From positions 48,150-112,149 of the forward strand of contig CAJTQG010000002.1 in NCBI GenBank assembly GCA_910578605.1: DNA of 64,000 nt. Reading direction: 5' to 3'. The translations under genes and the position numbers were made by a program. The notes under the pieces were generated by a model. That model was not told the DNA's origin. It saw only the letters and a list, made by a program, of their open reading frames with translations, and searched no databases. This DNA comes from an uncultured Lachnospiraceae bacterium. GTDB taxonomy: Bacteria; Bacillota; Clostridia; Lachnospirales; Lachnospiraceae. Positions 53,336 through 62,762 of the stretch are shown here, in pieces. The stretch's first letter is position 1. The number at the start of each line of letters is the position of its first letter.

Positions 53336-54247
53336 TTATTTTGCCAGCTCCAGCATCCTCTTTAATGGCATGGAGGCATCCTTTATTCTCTGTTCTGACA
53401 TATGAACCTGAGGCTCCATATTTTTTAATACCTGCTCCACCTTTTCTAATGTTATTTTTTTCATATTATCACATATCTGTTTTTGCCCCGCCTCATAGAA
53501 CTTTTTTTGAGGATTTTTCTGTTGTAATTCATACAGCACTCCCGTCTCTGTACAGATAATAAATTCTTCGCAGTCACTGTTCGTTGCATAATCAATGATC
53601 TCAGATGTACTTCCCACAAAATCAGAGATTTGTGTAACATCCTCTGTACATTCTGGGTGAGTTAAAACCAGTGCTTTCTTATGCTCTTCCTTCGCCTTCT
53701 TCACATCCGAAAGTGTAATGTTTTTATGTACATGACAATATCCATCATGAAAAATAAAGTTCTTCTCCGGCAGCTTTTGTGCCACAAAGCGACCTAAATT
53801 TTCATCCGGCACAAAGAAAATATTTTTCTGGGGTATATTTTTTACTACTTTCACTGCATTGGAGGAGGTAACGCAAACATCGGACACCGCCTTGATCTGC
53901 GCTGTAGAATTCACATAACAGACTACCGCCACATCTTCTACCTGCTCCTTAACCTCCTTAATCTTCTCCACTGTAACCATATGGGCCATAGGACAATCTG
54001 CCGATTCGTCCACCATAATCACCTGCTTGTGGGGACTTAATATCTTAGCGCTTTCTCCCATAAAATTCACACCGCAAAATAAAATATTCTTCTGCTCTAC
54101 TGTAGTTGCAAGCTTACTGAGGTAAAAAGAATCCCCCACATAATCGGCAACTGCCTGTACTTCACCTTCCACATAGTAATGAGCCAGTATTACTACATCC
54201 TTTTCCTTTTGTAATCTCTTGATTTTCTCTACTCTGTCATTTGCCAT
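53336..54247 (-). CDS. nadA: Quinolinate synthase A
   Basis: A [4Fe-4S] enzyme that condenses iminoaspartate with dihydroxyacetone phosphate to quinolinate for NAD synthesis. Its 303 residues fit the family. Conserved cysteines are seen in FCGVNFMGESAKIL, THPECTEDV and IICTETGVLYEL, along with AHYYVEGEVQAVADYVGDSF and CVTSSNAVK. The ATG at 54247 follows AAGGAG with 6-base spacing; the first Met eight codons earlier overlaps that site. The partners nadB and nadC, usually adjacent, are not in the window, so the pathway must be completed elsewhere or by another iminoaspartate source. Confidence 0.95.
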   Translation of the reverse strand: MANDRVEKIKRLQKEKDVVILAHYYVEGEVQAVADYVGDSFYLSKLATTVEQKNILFCGVNFMGESAKILSPHKQVIMVDESADCPMAHMVTVEKIKEVKEQVEDVAVVCYVNSTAQIKAVSDVCVTSSNAVKVVKNIPQKNIFFVPDENLGRFVAQKLPEKNFIFHDGYCHVHKNITLSDVKKAKEEHKKALVLTHPECTEDVTQISDFVGSTSEIIDYATNSDCEEFIICTETGVLYELQQKNPQKKFYEAGQKQICDNMKKITLEKVEQVLKNMEPQVHMSEQRIKDASMPLKRMLELAK

Positions 54248-54341
54248 GGCAATCTCCTTTTCTTTAGGCAATTTTCAATACACTATTGCAATAATCATAC
54301 TACATCTTTCAGATGTTGTAAACATTGCATCATCTATTGTA

Positions 54342-55667
54342 TTAGGAAAGCTTCAACAAAATAGAGACATAGAAAATACCATCCCTTTGTTCAAATTCAA
54401 ACATACCATCATGACGCAAAACAATTTGTTTCACGGATTCTATTCCAATTCCGGCTCCTCCATGTTTTGTGGACAGAAATATTCCATCCTTCCCCCGCTT
54501 AATCTCCCCCTCAAATGTATTATCAATGGTAAACAACAAAGACTCTTCATTTACTTTTCCGCCCACTGTAATCCTGCGCTCCCCCTTTGTCTGATTTGAG
54601 CATGAAGTCACAGCATTTTCCAAAAGATTTCCCAGTAGAACAGCAAGCTCATTTTCTCCTATAGAAATCTGCTTTGGAATATCCATATGTACAGAAAAGT
54701 CAATTTCCCTCTCTTTTGCCTGCTGCGAAAAATAAAGCATCAGCAAATTGACGGCAGTATTTTGACAAAACAAAATAGCGCTGTCATCAGGCAGTGCTTT
54801 GCGATAGCCTTCCAGATAATCAGAAAGCTTATCCAATTGATTCCCCTTCAGATAACCTGTCATAATGGCAATATGATGTTCTAAATCATGCCTGGCCCGC
54901 CTCGCCTCAGCAATACGCTCTGTCAGCTTTTCGTACTGCAATTTCTGGATTTCCAGAAGATGATTTTGCATTTCCAGCCCACTGTTTTTATGATATTCAT
55001 TGATTAAACATACTACCATGTGATAAATAAGCATGGCTCCAAGATTTATAAACAGCAGAAACACTGTATTCTCCGGCTGCAGTGCAATCTCAGTGCTTGT
55101 CTTAGTATTGCCATACAGATGATAAAGGCCCAACAAATAGAAGGTTGCCGGAACCAACCATAAGTATCTCCATAGGACAGGATTTGTCTCCTTTTCAATG
55201 GCATTGGTATAAATATTTCTGATGTAGAAAAACAGGGGAACCAAAATAAAAAGCTGTACCAACAGCATCACAACTGAGTAGGACCATCGAAAAGGCTGCC
55301 GTGCTAAAGCCGGAAAAAAATACCCCTCCAAACATTTAGAGCAGACTACAATAAAATTTGCGATACCAGAAAGCATAAGCAGGGTAAACAAGGTCTTCCC
55401 CAAATGAGCCTTTACAGCCCAAAAATAAAACACAAAATAAACGATAGTGCTAACCAGGTTTAACAGCGTCTTGTTAATATCAGGCCACAACACATCCAAC
55501 AGCCCAATTTCAACCTGCACTAATGTTATTATGAAAATAAACAGCGCCATAATTTTCTTAGAATAACGAAATTGATAGCGAAAAGGATATAGCGCTGCAA
55601 ATAAGTAGGGAAGAAAATTCAGCATGGCATAACATACAATTTCCCCAACTCGATTAAAATTTAACAT
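54342..55667 (-). CDS. AgrC-like GHKL sensor histidine kinase
   Basis: A 441-residue sensor. Six to seven membrane segments fill residues ~10-215, with no large external domain, as in AgrC/ComD-type peptide sensors. A coiled stretch leads to the H-box ARRARHDLEHHIAIMTGYLKG, then ENELAVLLGNLLENAVTSC (N-box) and GAGIGIESVKQIVLRHDG (G-box). The ATG at 55667 overlaps the stop of the response regulator gene (ATGTTAA), so the two are coupled. GGAGG lies 10 bases upstream. No agrB or agrD gene is near, so the inducing signal is unknown. It probably controls the divergent giant surface protein. Confidence 0.92.
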   Translation of the reverse strand: MLNFNRVGEIVCYAMLNFLPYLFAALYPFRYQFRYSKKIMALFIFIITLVQVEIGLLDVLWPDINKTLLNLVSTIVYFVFYFWAVKAHLGKTLFTLLMLSGIANFIVVCSKCLEGYFFPALARQPFRWSYSVVMLLVQLFILVPLFFYIRNIYTNAIEKETNPVLWRYLWLVPATFYLLGLYHLYGNTKTSTEIALQPENTVFLLFINLGAMLIYHMVVCLINEYHKNSGLEMQNHLLEIQKLQYEKLTERIAEARRARHDLEHHIAIMTGYLKGNQLDKLSDYLEGYRKALPDDSAILFCQNTAVNLLMLYFSQQAKEREIDFSVHMDIPKQISIGENELAVLLGNLLENAVTSCSNQTKGERRITVGGKVNEESLLFTIDNTFEGEIKRGKDGIFLSTKHGGAGIGIESVKQIVLRHDGMFEFEQRDGIFYVSILLKLS

Positions 55668-56422
55668 GAGCCGCACACCTCCGAGCGCATTCTCTCAAAA
55701 AGAAATTTTGTGTAGGCATCCCCAACTTCCTTTGCTTTTCTTCTGCTAATTGGAACCATTCCCCCGTTTTTCATCACAAACATATCCTTTTTGTGCTTGC
55801 TCACTCCATAAAAATTTACAATTACACCTCTTGAGCAGCAGAAAAAATAAGAATAGACACAGAGCATCTTTTCAAGTTCATTGTGTGAAATCCTTGTCTG
55901 TATATTGTCTCCCATTTGATTGTGAATTGTAACAACATGATTATAGTATTCCGTGTACATAATATTGCGCAAAATAACTTTTTGCCCGTCTGGCAAGAAA
56001 AGCTGCCGCTTTTGTTCTAACTCGCTTAAGTTCAGCCTCTCCAGCATGGCGTCAACTCCCTCCCTGGAAATCGGCTTGCGCAGATAGTACATGGCGTTTA
56101 CCTGGTAACTCTCACTTGCAAAATCATTGCTCGTAGTACAAAAAGCAAGGCAAACCTCCTTGTCCTGCTCACGGATTTTTCTGGCAACATCAATACCTGA
56201 CATTTTGTCCATATAGATATCCAACAATATAAAATCATAGCAGCCTGGCCGAAAAACCTTAAAAAATTCTTCACCACAAGAAAAGGTATCTATTTTCACC
56301 GCCGTTCCTTTTTCACGAAACCGCCTTGTAAGCATTTCCAAAAGAATATGAAGTTCCTCACTAACATCATCCAAAAGAGCTATTGTCATAATTTCCACAT
56401 TATCCTTTCTGCGAGCTGCCAT
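55661..56422 (-). CDS. LytTR-type response regulator
   Basis: A protein of about 253 residues with an N-terminal receiver domain (TIALLDDVSEELHIL, phospho-acceptor Asp in FILLDIYMDKMSG) and a C-terminal LytTR DNA-binding domain (HNELEKMLCVYSYFFCCSRGVIVNFYGVSKHKKD). It binds direct repeats upstream of target genes when phosphorylated. The start is uncertain: the frame is open to 56518; the ATG at 56422 has AAAGGG nine bases upstream, and the ATG at 56389 would give the typical short receiver N-terminus. It is the first gene of the kinase/regulator unit and divergent from the large surface protein gene 265 bases away. Confidence 0.92.
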   Translation of the reverse strand: MAARRKDNVEIMTIALLDDVSEELHILLEMLTRRFREKGTAVKIDTFSCGEEFFKVFRPGCYDFILLDIYMDKMSGIDVARKIREQDKEVCLAFCTTSNDFASESYQVNAMYYLRKPISREGVDAMLERLNLSELEQKRQLFLPDGQKVILRNIMYTEYYNHVVTIHNQMGDNIQTRISHNELEKMLCVYSYFFCCSRGVIVNFYGVSKHKKDMFVMKNGGMVPISRRKAKEVGDAYTKFLFERMRSEVCGSC

Positions 56423-56569
56423 ATTTCTTTCGCCCTTTAAGACATGCCGACAAAACCGACACAAAGTATTTAAGAAAAACCTTGGTATCATATTATTGTG
56501 AAAAGATTTGATTGTCAATTACGTTTTTTTACCATTAGAGTAAAATATTGACCGCTTGTGTAAGTCATG

Positions 56570-56597
56570 TTGATTTAGAACCTTCCTTTCATATAAA
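56570..56597 (+). promoter_or_regulatory. Possible promoter of the large surface protein gene
   Basis: TTGATT (56570-56575) and TATAAA (56592-56597) with 16-base spacing. A LytTR-regulated promoter is expected in this region, but I cannot see a convincing pair of LytTR direct repeats. Confidence 0.35.
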
Positions 56598-56643
56598 ATG
56601 ACAAAATAAAATAACCAAATTATGAAATAGTAAAACATCTCCA

Positions 56644-56657
56644 TAGGCAATTGCCTA
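56644..56657. promoter_or_regulatory. 14-bp palindrome before the large surface protein gene
   Basis: TAGGCAATTGCCTA is perfectly symmetric and lies 30 bases before the ATG and just upstream of the AAAGGTG ribosome site. It could be an operator or a short RNA hairpin controlling translation. Confidence 0.5.
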
Positions 56658-56687
56658 AAATATCTAAGAATAGAAAGGTGCAAGTAT

Positions 56688-59600
56688 ATGTCAAAATTAA
56701 TATTCAAAATAAAAACAACTAAGGAAGTCAACCATATCATTATGTTTATCATACCCATTTTTGTATTATTGATTGTGTCTTTCTTTACACTCTCCCTGTT
56801 TGCCCAAGCAGAAGCTGACAATGCCCCTGTAAAAGGCTCAGTAAAACCTGTATCCTTTGAGACAACAAAGGATTACGTCCATAACATTTATGCCAATGGC
56901 AATCCCCTCTTAATTGTTGCCTCGGAAAAAATAAATTATGCCAAGCTTTACATAGACGAAAATCAAAACGGCATTGGGGAGCCAGAGGAAGAAATTACCG
57001 ACTTCAAAGGGGACGGCACATTGAGCGGAAACGGAATTTACTATTCTGACGACTATGGATATTTTCTGACCAACACCGCTATCTATGGGGGAGCCAAAGA
57101 TGGAGACTGTACTTATGACACTCATATTACCCTCACCGGTGAAAGTGACTCTGAACAGAATGATTTGTTTACCGTCAACATGATTTTCGGAGGCAATCAA
57201 AACGGAACACTGTATGGCAGTACAAATGTAACTATTTCAGGCGGCAATGCAGGTTGGGTATTCGGAGGGGGAAAAGAGAGCCAATTACACGGAAACACCA
57301 ATGTAAATGTGAGGGGCGGGTGTGTGTTAAGAAATTTGTACGGCGGCTGCTCTGCTGGCAATATTGCAGGAAATACAAATATTGAAATCAAAAATACAAC
57401 TGTTTCCAATGTTTTTGGAGGAAATGAATATTGGGGAAAAGTGGAGGGCAGCACATACCTTCTCTTTGGCAAAAATACAAACGCATACGGTTGGGTATAC
57501 GGCGGCGGCGCCGGCTTCTCCGATTCTGAAATTACAGAGGTGACAGGCAGCACTACCATTTGCATAAACGGCGGAATTTTCTACCATAACGTTTACGGCG
57601 GGGGCGGCTGGCGTGGCGCCAAAGTAGACAGCAGTCATATTTACCTGAACGGGGGAACCTTCTACGGGGACGTATATGGAGGTGGTGAGGAGACATCTAC
57701 GGTGAGCAATGAAGCAGAGATAATCGTAGACGGAGCAACAACCAACAGTATCTATGCCGGCGGAGCAGGCTTTAACGGCACAACTGCCAGAGTAGGAAGT
57801 TCCAATATCACCTTAAAAAGCGGAATGGTAAGCGAACTTCGCACCCTCCGCAATGATGAAACTCAAAATGCACTTGTAGAAGACTTATCCTGGCAGCTCC
57901 AGTCTGACAGCTTTTCCAAAACCATTCTTTATATTGGAGATAAAAATAGTTCCGGCAAGCTGCAAAATGTCAATATCTCCGTCAAAAACGGAAAAACTTT
58001 TGGGCTGAATGTCCAATCACCGATAGAACAAAGCTTTTTCCTTTTATTAGACAACGGCGATATTTTAGATATTGTTATGTCCGAAAATGTCCTAAGTCAT
58101 ACATCAAACACACAACTATGCTATGAAAATTGCGGCTCCCCAGAGAACAATTGGGGAGAATACAATTATATGATTTTATCTGCCAATGTAAAAAACAGCG
58201 AAAACCCTATTTTGTCCTGCCAAAACTGGAATCATAACCGTTTTCAAACTATTACTCTGAAGAACAGCTATATAAACTTTGTAGACCTGTCCTCAGGGGA
58301 TAATGATGAGGGTATGAGAGCCTGCACCGACCGGTTAATTGTGGACAACACGGCTTTGCGCATTATCTGTTTTTCCACCTCCTATATGCCGGATACCATA
58401 CTTAAAAACAATCCCCTGCTGCTGCGTACCTCCTCCAGTGAGCCAATTTGCTTTTATGACTCCTCGGTGGAAGGAAAAGCCCGCATTCAATGGCTTAGCG
58501 CCGATGGGGTAAGTGTTCCAAAGCAGCCCTACTACTATGGTATTGTGGATGTGCAAAATCCACCGGAGATAAAAGATGATACCTTCACTTCCGCCATAGA
58601 TGATTATTGCCTGAAAACCGAAAACATCAGCTATCACTCTCCCTCAACAGGTACATCCTGGCAGGGCAAGCGATGGATTGTAGGTACGCTGCAGGAGCTT
58701 TGTACCTGCTGGGTATATAAGGGCAGCTTGGAAGAAAGGGTTTTTGCAATGCCTGTCAACAGTCAGGAACAAACTGTCACATTGAAGGATACGAGAACCG
58801 GCAGCGGCGACTGCTCTGCTAATTGTCATGTGGTGGGACACCCGGGTACTGTCAGTGATTTTGAATACTCTATTATACCAGAGGGCACAACAGCAAAAGG
58901 AGCAGTGCTAAACCATGATAAACTTACTTTTTCCGGCCCCGGAAAGATTCATATCCAAGTCACACAAAAACTATACCAAAAAACTAGTACCTATGAGACA
59001 ACTATTTATGTTGTAGGTATACCCGAGAAAAACAACTTAAGTCTTACAATAGGAAATATAAAGAATACCACCATTCTTTTAAGTGGAGATGAGTTTTTTT
59101 GTAATGACTATTTCTCTTACCTTTGGAATCCTTCCACTCACAACTACCTTGGGGGCAAAAATTATACAATCGACAGCAAGGATGGACAATTGGAAGTTAT
59201 TCTGAAAAAGGAATATTTAGAAACCCTTTCAGAAGGAGATCACTTATTAGAATTAAATGCATATTTGACAGACACTTCCCCATATGTCCGGTATTGTTAT
59301 CTCTTTACCCTCCATGTTGCTCCGCCCAAAGAAGTAACAGCGCCCAAAATTGAGTTTGACACTGATAAATTCCACTATGACGGCACTGCCAAGGAGCCGG
59401 ATATTATTGTAAAGGATGGAAACACAATCATTCCGCCTGACGAATATTCGGTAAGCTACAAAAATAATATTAACGAAGGGATTGCGCAGGTAATCATTAC
59501 AAACAAGGAGGGCGGTGACTATATTGTAAACGGAAGCGCTGAATTTAAAATTATCAATGATTACGAACCAAAAAAGAACATAGATTATACAGTCACAGAC

Positions 59601-61313
59601 CTGAACAAGCAAGGATGGTGCTCCCAAAGCTTTGTAATATCCGCCAATGAGGGCTTTCTGATTTCCACACAAAACACTCTTGCAGATGAGTGGAGTGCAA
59701 GCCTGACTAAAACAGAGGAGACTGCTAACGGCTCTATTACCTTCTATGTAAAAAACTTAACAAACGGCTGCATTTCTAAAGCAGTGACAGAGCATTATAA
59801 AATTGATCTGAACGCCCCCAAAAACTGTGACATTACCTTTCAGGGAAATTCTGTTTTAGCACCTATTGCCCACCCATCCTTTGACTTACTGTTTGCAAAT
59901 ACCATTCAAGTTTGCATTACTGCCCAGGATTCACTCAGCGGCATAAGCAGTATTGCTTACTATCCGTCAGAAAAGCAATTGTCATTAGAACAGCTTGCAC
60001 AGGTAGAGAACTGGGTGGAAGAAAAAGAATTTCCTATTCCGGCAGTGGACGGCAAAAAATTTATTATTTATGCCAGGGCAGTGGACAATGGGGGAAATAT
60101 AACATACTTTGGCACAAAGGGCGCTGAATTTGATTTAACTCCTCCCGCTTTCCATGGGGCCATTGACGGACACACCTACTATACTACCCAATCTGTCAAT
60201 GTGACTGACCTTCATCTTGCCAACGTTACACTAAACGAAAAATCTGTGGATGGTGAAATCATTCTGCCGGGAAATACAGAGCAGAGGTACATACTAAAAG
60301 CCGTTGATGCTGCGGGCAATGAAAGCAGGTTCACCATAATTATGAAACCTCTCTCCTTGCTGTCAAAATCACTGAGCAAGAAAAACGAACAGAATGTAAC
60401 AAGCCTGGATTTAGAAATGTTAAATCATATTATAGAAGTTGAACAAACGATTGGCTCTCATAGTACCGCCAAAGAACTAGAAGAACTGTCACAGCTTATC
60501 AGCAAGGCAGCACTTCTTCACAGTCGAGTAACGCAAGCAGTCTCAGCCCTTGAAGATATCAGCATAAAAGCAGCTGCAGATATCACAAAAGACAATGTAA
60601 AAAGTAAGGATAAAAAAATATTAGAAACGGCAAGAGATGCCTTGCTGGAGGCAAAAATGGAATACCAAGGCAATTATACCCCCCAGCAGCAACAGCAAAT
60701 CCAATGGGAAATTGACCGAATCAGCGGCGCCCTGGATAGTATAGACAATTCACAGCAGGTGACAGACCTGATTCGTGTTCTGCCTAACGTAAATCAGGCA
60801 AACCTTTCTGATAAGAATTTAAGAATTCAGGTAACCCAGGCAAAAGCCGCCTACGATGGTCTTTCTGCTCATGAAAAAACTTTGATACCATCAGCAGATG
60901 TCAATCATCTTCAATTACTTGTGAAAGCTTTTGCCAAATATGATAATCTAGGAGGCAGTGATAACACAGACAAGGATAATACTACAAATACTGACAAGGA
61001 CAACGACAAAGATACGGATAAAAACAAAGACAAGAATAACAGTAAGGACAAAAATAAAGGCAAAGAAAATAACAGTGGAAAGGACAAAACACAAGATAAT
61101 CTTAACAATGTTAACAGCAATCATTCACAACATCCAAGCTCTAACTCAACTGGTGCAGAAGACAAAGCTTCATCTGCCAATCCTCCTAAAGCAGGAGATA
61201 CTATACAAGCCTTTCTTTGGTTTTTTGTAATGATTGCTGCTATTGCTATAATCATTGTCCTTCCATCATGGCGTGCCAAAAGTTCCGGCACCGCTCATAA
61301 AACGCAACCTTAA
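56688..61313 (+). CDS. Giant cell-wall-anchored beta-helix surface protein
   Basis: A 1541-residue exported protein. The signal peptide is long (hydrophobic ~18-38, cut near AQA/AEA at 39-43). Residues ~131-360 hold about nine repeats of a (V/I/L)(Y/F)GG-type turn every 25-33 residues (IFGGN, VFGGG, LYGGC, VYGGG, IYAGG), a likely right-handed beta-helix. An Ig-like module follows near 885-960 (FHYDGTAKEPDI, YSVSYKNNIN), then a helical region (~1235-1420), a Lys/Asp/Asn spacer (~1425-1471), and a C-terminal PKAGD (1500-1504), hydrophobic stretch and basic tail, a sortase-type anchor variant. It is probably an adhesin or glycan-binding protein. The ATG follows AAAGGTG. It is divergent from the two-component system. 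Confidence 0.88.
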   Translation: MSKLIFKIKTTKEVNHIIMFIIPIFVLLIVSFFTLSLFAQAEADNAPVKGSVKPVSFETTKDYVHNIYANGNPLLIVASEKINYAKLYIDENQNGIGEPEEEITDFKGDGTLSGNGIYYSDDYGYFLTNTAIYGGAKDGDCTYDTHITLTGESDSEQNDLFTVNMIFGGNQNGTLYGSTNVTISGGNAGWVFGGGKESQLHGNTNVNVRGGCVLRNLYGGCSAGNIAGNTNIEIKNTTVSNVFGGNEYWGKVEGSTYLLFGKNTNAYGWVYGGGAGFSDSEITEVTGSTTICINGGIFYHNVYGGGGWRGAKVDSSHIYLNGGTFYGDVYGGGEETSTVSNEAEIIVDGATTNSIYAGGAGFNGTTARVGSSNITLKSGMVSELRTLRNDETQNALVEDLSWQLQSDSFSKTILYIGDKNSSGKLQNVNISVKNGKTFGLNVQSPIEQSFFLLLDNGDILDIVMSENVLSHTSNTQLCYENCGSPENNWGEYNYMILSANVKNSENPILSCQNWNHNRFQTITLKNSYINFVDLSSGDNDEGMRACTDRLIVDNTALRIICFSTSYMPDTILKNNPLLLRTSSSEPICFYDSSVEGKARIQWLSADGVSVPKQPYYYGIVDVQNPPEIKDDTFTSAIDDYCLKTENISYHSPSTGTSWQGKRWIVGTLQELCTCWVYKGSLEERVFAMPVNSQEQTVTLKDTRTGSGDCSANCHVVGHPGTVSDFEYSIIPEGTTAKGAVLNHDKLTFSGPGKIHIQVTQKLYQKTSTYETTIYVVGIPEKNNLSLTIGNIKNTTILLSGDEFFCNDYFSYLWNPSTHNYLGGKNYTIDSKDGQLEVILKKEYLETLSEGDHLLELNAYLTDTSPYVRYCYLFTLHVAPPKEVTAPKIEFDTDKFHYDGTAKEPDIIVKDGNTIIPPDEYSVSYKNNINEGIAQVIITNKEGGDYIVNGSAEFKIINDYEPKKNIDYTVTDLNKQGWCSQSFVISANEGFLISTQNTLADEWSASLTKTEETANGSITFYVKNLTNGCISKAVTEHYKIDLNAPKNCDITFQGNSVLAPIAHPSFDLLFANTIQVCITAQDSLSGISSIAYYPSEKQLSLEQLAQVENWVEEKEFPIPAVDGKKFIIYARAVDNGGNITYFGTKGAEFDLTPPAFHGAIDGHTYYTTQSVNVTDLHLANVTLNEKSVDGEIILPGNTEQRYILKAVDAAGNESRFTIIMKPLSLLSKSLSKKNEQNVTSLDLEMLNHIIEVEQTIGSHSTAKELEELSQLISKAALLHSRVTQAVSALEDISIKAAADITKDNVKSKDKKILETARDALLEAKMEYQGNYTPQQQQQIQWEIDRISGALDSIDNSQQVTDLIRVLPNVNQANLSDKNLRIQVTQAKAAYDGLSAHEKTLIPSADVNHLQLLVKAFAKYDNLGGSDNTDKDNTTNTDKDNDKDTDKNKDKNNSKDKNKGKENNSGKDKTQDNLNNVNSNHSQHPSSNSTGAEDKASSANPPKAGDTIQAFLWFFVMIAAIAIIIVLPSWRAKSSGTAHKTQP
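60961..61100 (+). repeat. Low-complexity DK/NK-rich coding segment
   Basis: Short repeats of GACAA(A/G)GA(C/T)AA-type sequence encode a run of Asp, Lys and Asn with Thr, a probable wall-spanning spacer of the surface protein. The length may vary between strains by slippage. Confidence 0.7.
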
Positions 61314-61322
61314 ATAATAGAC

Positions 61323-62633
61323 TTAGGACTGCACTGCTCGAAAAGCCTCCTCCAAATCCTCAATAATATCATCAATGTTTTCCGTACCAATAGAAAGGCG
61401 AATAGTATTTGGCTTAATTCCCTGGGCTGCCGCCTCCTGCTCAGTCAACTGTGAGTGGGTGGTGGACAGGGGATGAATCACTAAGGATTTCACATCCGCC
61501 ACATTTGCCAGCAGAGAGAACAACTCCAAGTTGTCTATAAAATCTTTTGCCATCCTGTCATTTCCTTTTATCTCAAAAGTAAAAATAGAGCCGCCTCCCT
61601 TAGGAAAATACTTTTTATATAATTGCTGTTGATGAGCATCCCGGGACACAGCCGGATGATTGACCTTCTCCACTTGGGGGTGACTGCTCAAATATTCAGC
61701 TACCTTTAAGGCATTTTCCACATGCCTCTCCACCCGCAAAGATAATGTCTCCAAGCCCTGGAGAAAAATAAATCCATTAATGGGGGAGAGTGCTGCCCCT
61801 GTATCCCGAAGAAGCACAGCACGAATCTTTGTCACAAAAGCGGCAGCTCCCACTGCCTTCGTAAAACTGATACCATGATAGCTTGGATTTGGCTCTGTCA
61901 GGGAGGGAAATTTACCGCTTTCCTCCCAATCAAACCTTCCACTATCCACAATGACGCCTCCTATAGTTGTACCATGCCCGCCGATAAACTTTGTGGCAGA
62001 GTGCACTACAATATCTGCACCGTACTCAATGGGCCTCACTAAATAGGGCGTGGCAAAAGTATTGTCCACCACTAACGGAATGCTGTGCTTATGAGCAATC
62101 TCTGCGAGCGCTTCTATATCCACTACATCCGAATTAGGATTGCCAAGTGTCTCAATGTGAATGGCTTTTGTGTTTTCCTGTATGGCTGCTTCTACTGCTT
62201 CATAATCAAAGGGATTGACAAAAGTAGTGTGAATCCCATATTCCGGCAGCGTATGAGCAAATAAATTGTAGGTACCCCCGTAAATATTTTGAGCAGACAC
62301 AATATGGTCCCCTGCATGCGCCAAATTTTGAAAAGTGTAAGTAATCGCCGCCGCACCGGAGGCAACACCAAGAGCTGCCACACCGCCTTCCAATGCCGCC
62401 ATTCTCTGTTCAAATACATCTTGTGTTGGATTGGTTAATCTTCCATAAATATTTCCAGGGTCACTGAGATTAAATCTAGCAGCCGCATGTTCACTGTTTT
62501 TAAATACATAGGAGGAAGTCTGATAAATGGGCACTGCCCTGGCATCGGTTGCTGGATCGGGATTTTCCTGGCCCACATGCAGCTGCAATGTCTCAAATTT
62601 TAAATTTCTTTGTTTCAATGTTTTTTTACTCAT
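61323..62633 (-). CDS. O-acetylhomoserine aminocarboxypropyltransferase/sulfhydrylase
   Basis: A 436-residue PLP enzyme of the Cys/Met metabolism family. It converts O-acetylhomoserine and sulfide (or methanethiol) to homocysteine (or methionine). Family signs are TLQLHVGQENPDPATDARAVPIYQTSSYVF, YGRLTNPTQDVFEQRMAALEGG, VVDNTFATPYL, the PLP lysine in SATKFIGGHGTTIGG, and HPLSTTHSQL. It belongs to the long MetY type. The ATG at 62633 has GAGG eight bases upstream; the frame start at 62654 has no site. It lies downstream of a LysR gene on the same strand, which may control it. I see no SAM riboswitch or T-box in the 130-base gap. Confidence 0.94.
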   Translation of the reverse strand: MSKKTLKQRNLKFETLQLHVGQENPDPATDARAVPIYQTSSYVFKNSEHAAARFNLSDPGNIYGRLTNPTQDVFEQRMAALEGGVAALGVASGAAAITYTFQNLAHAGDHIVSAQNIYGGTYNLFAHTLPEYGIHTTFVNPFDYEAVEAAIQENTKAIHIETLGNPNSDVVDIEALAEIAHKHSIPLVVDNTFATPYLVRPIEYGADIVVHSATKFIGGHGTTIGGVIVDSGRFDWEESGKFPSLTEPNPSYHGISFTKAVGAAAFVTKIRAVLLRDTGAALSPINGFIFLQGLETLSLRVERHVENALKVAEYLSSHPQVEKVNHPAVSRDAHQQQLYKKYFPKGGGSIFTFEIKGNDRMAKDFIDNLELFSLLANVADVKSLVIHPLSTTHSQLTEQEAAAQGIKPNTIRLSIGTENIDDIIEDLEEAFRAVQS

Positions 62634-62762
62634 AATCTTTTCCTCACCTTCCATTTTCTATCATCATTCACTTGTCTTCATTACCTATCTGTTAACCATA
62701 TGGTAGCATACTCTTGTTTATTTATCTAATATGCTTTTTGTTTGACTGGTTATAGGTTGAGG

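Noticed and set aside
56519-56821. 100-codon minus-strand frame overlapping the start of the large surface protein
   Set aside because: Its hydrophobic segment is partly the mirror of the signal peptide coding region, and it occupies the regulatory gap; no sign of independent coding. It was considered as a possible agrD-like peptide but has no such features.
60911-61230. Open frames on both strands across the DK-rich spacer (Leu/Ser-rich on minus, Thr/Lys-rich on plus)
   Set aside because: By-products of the low-complexity coding sequence of the surface protein.
62655-62762. Possible SAM riboswitch or T-box ahead of the O-acetylhomoserine sulfhydrylase gene
   Set aside because: The gap is too short, with no T-box core and no SAM-I type helices; only a 10-bp palindrome ACCATATGGT is seen.
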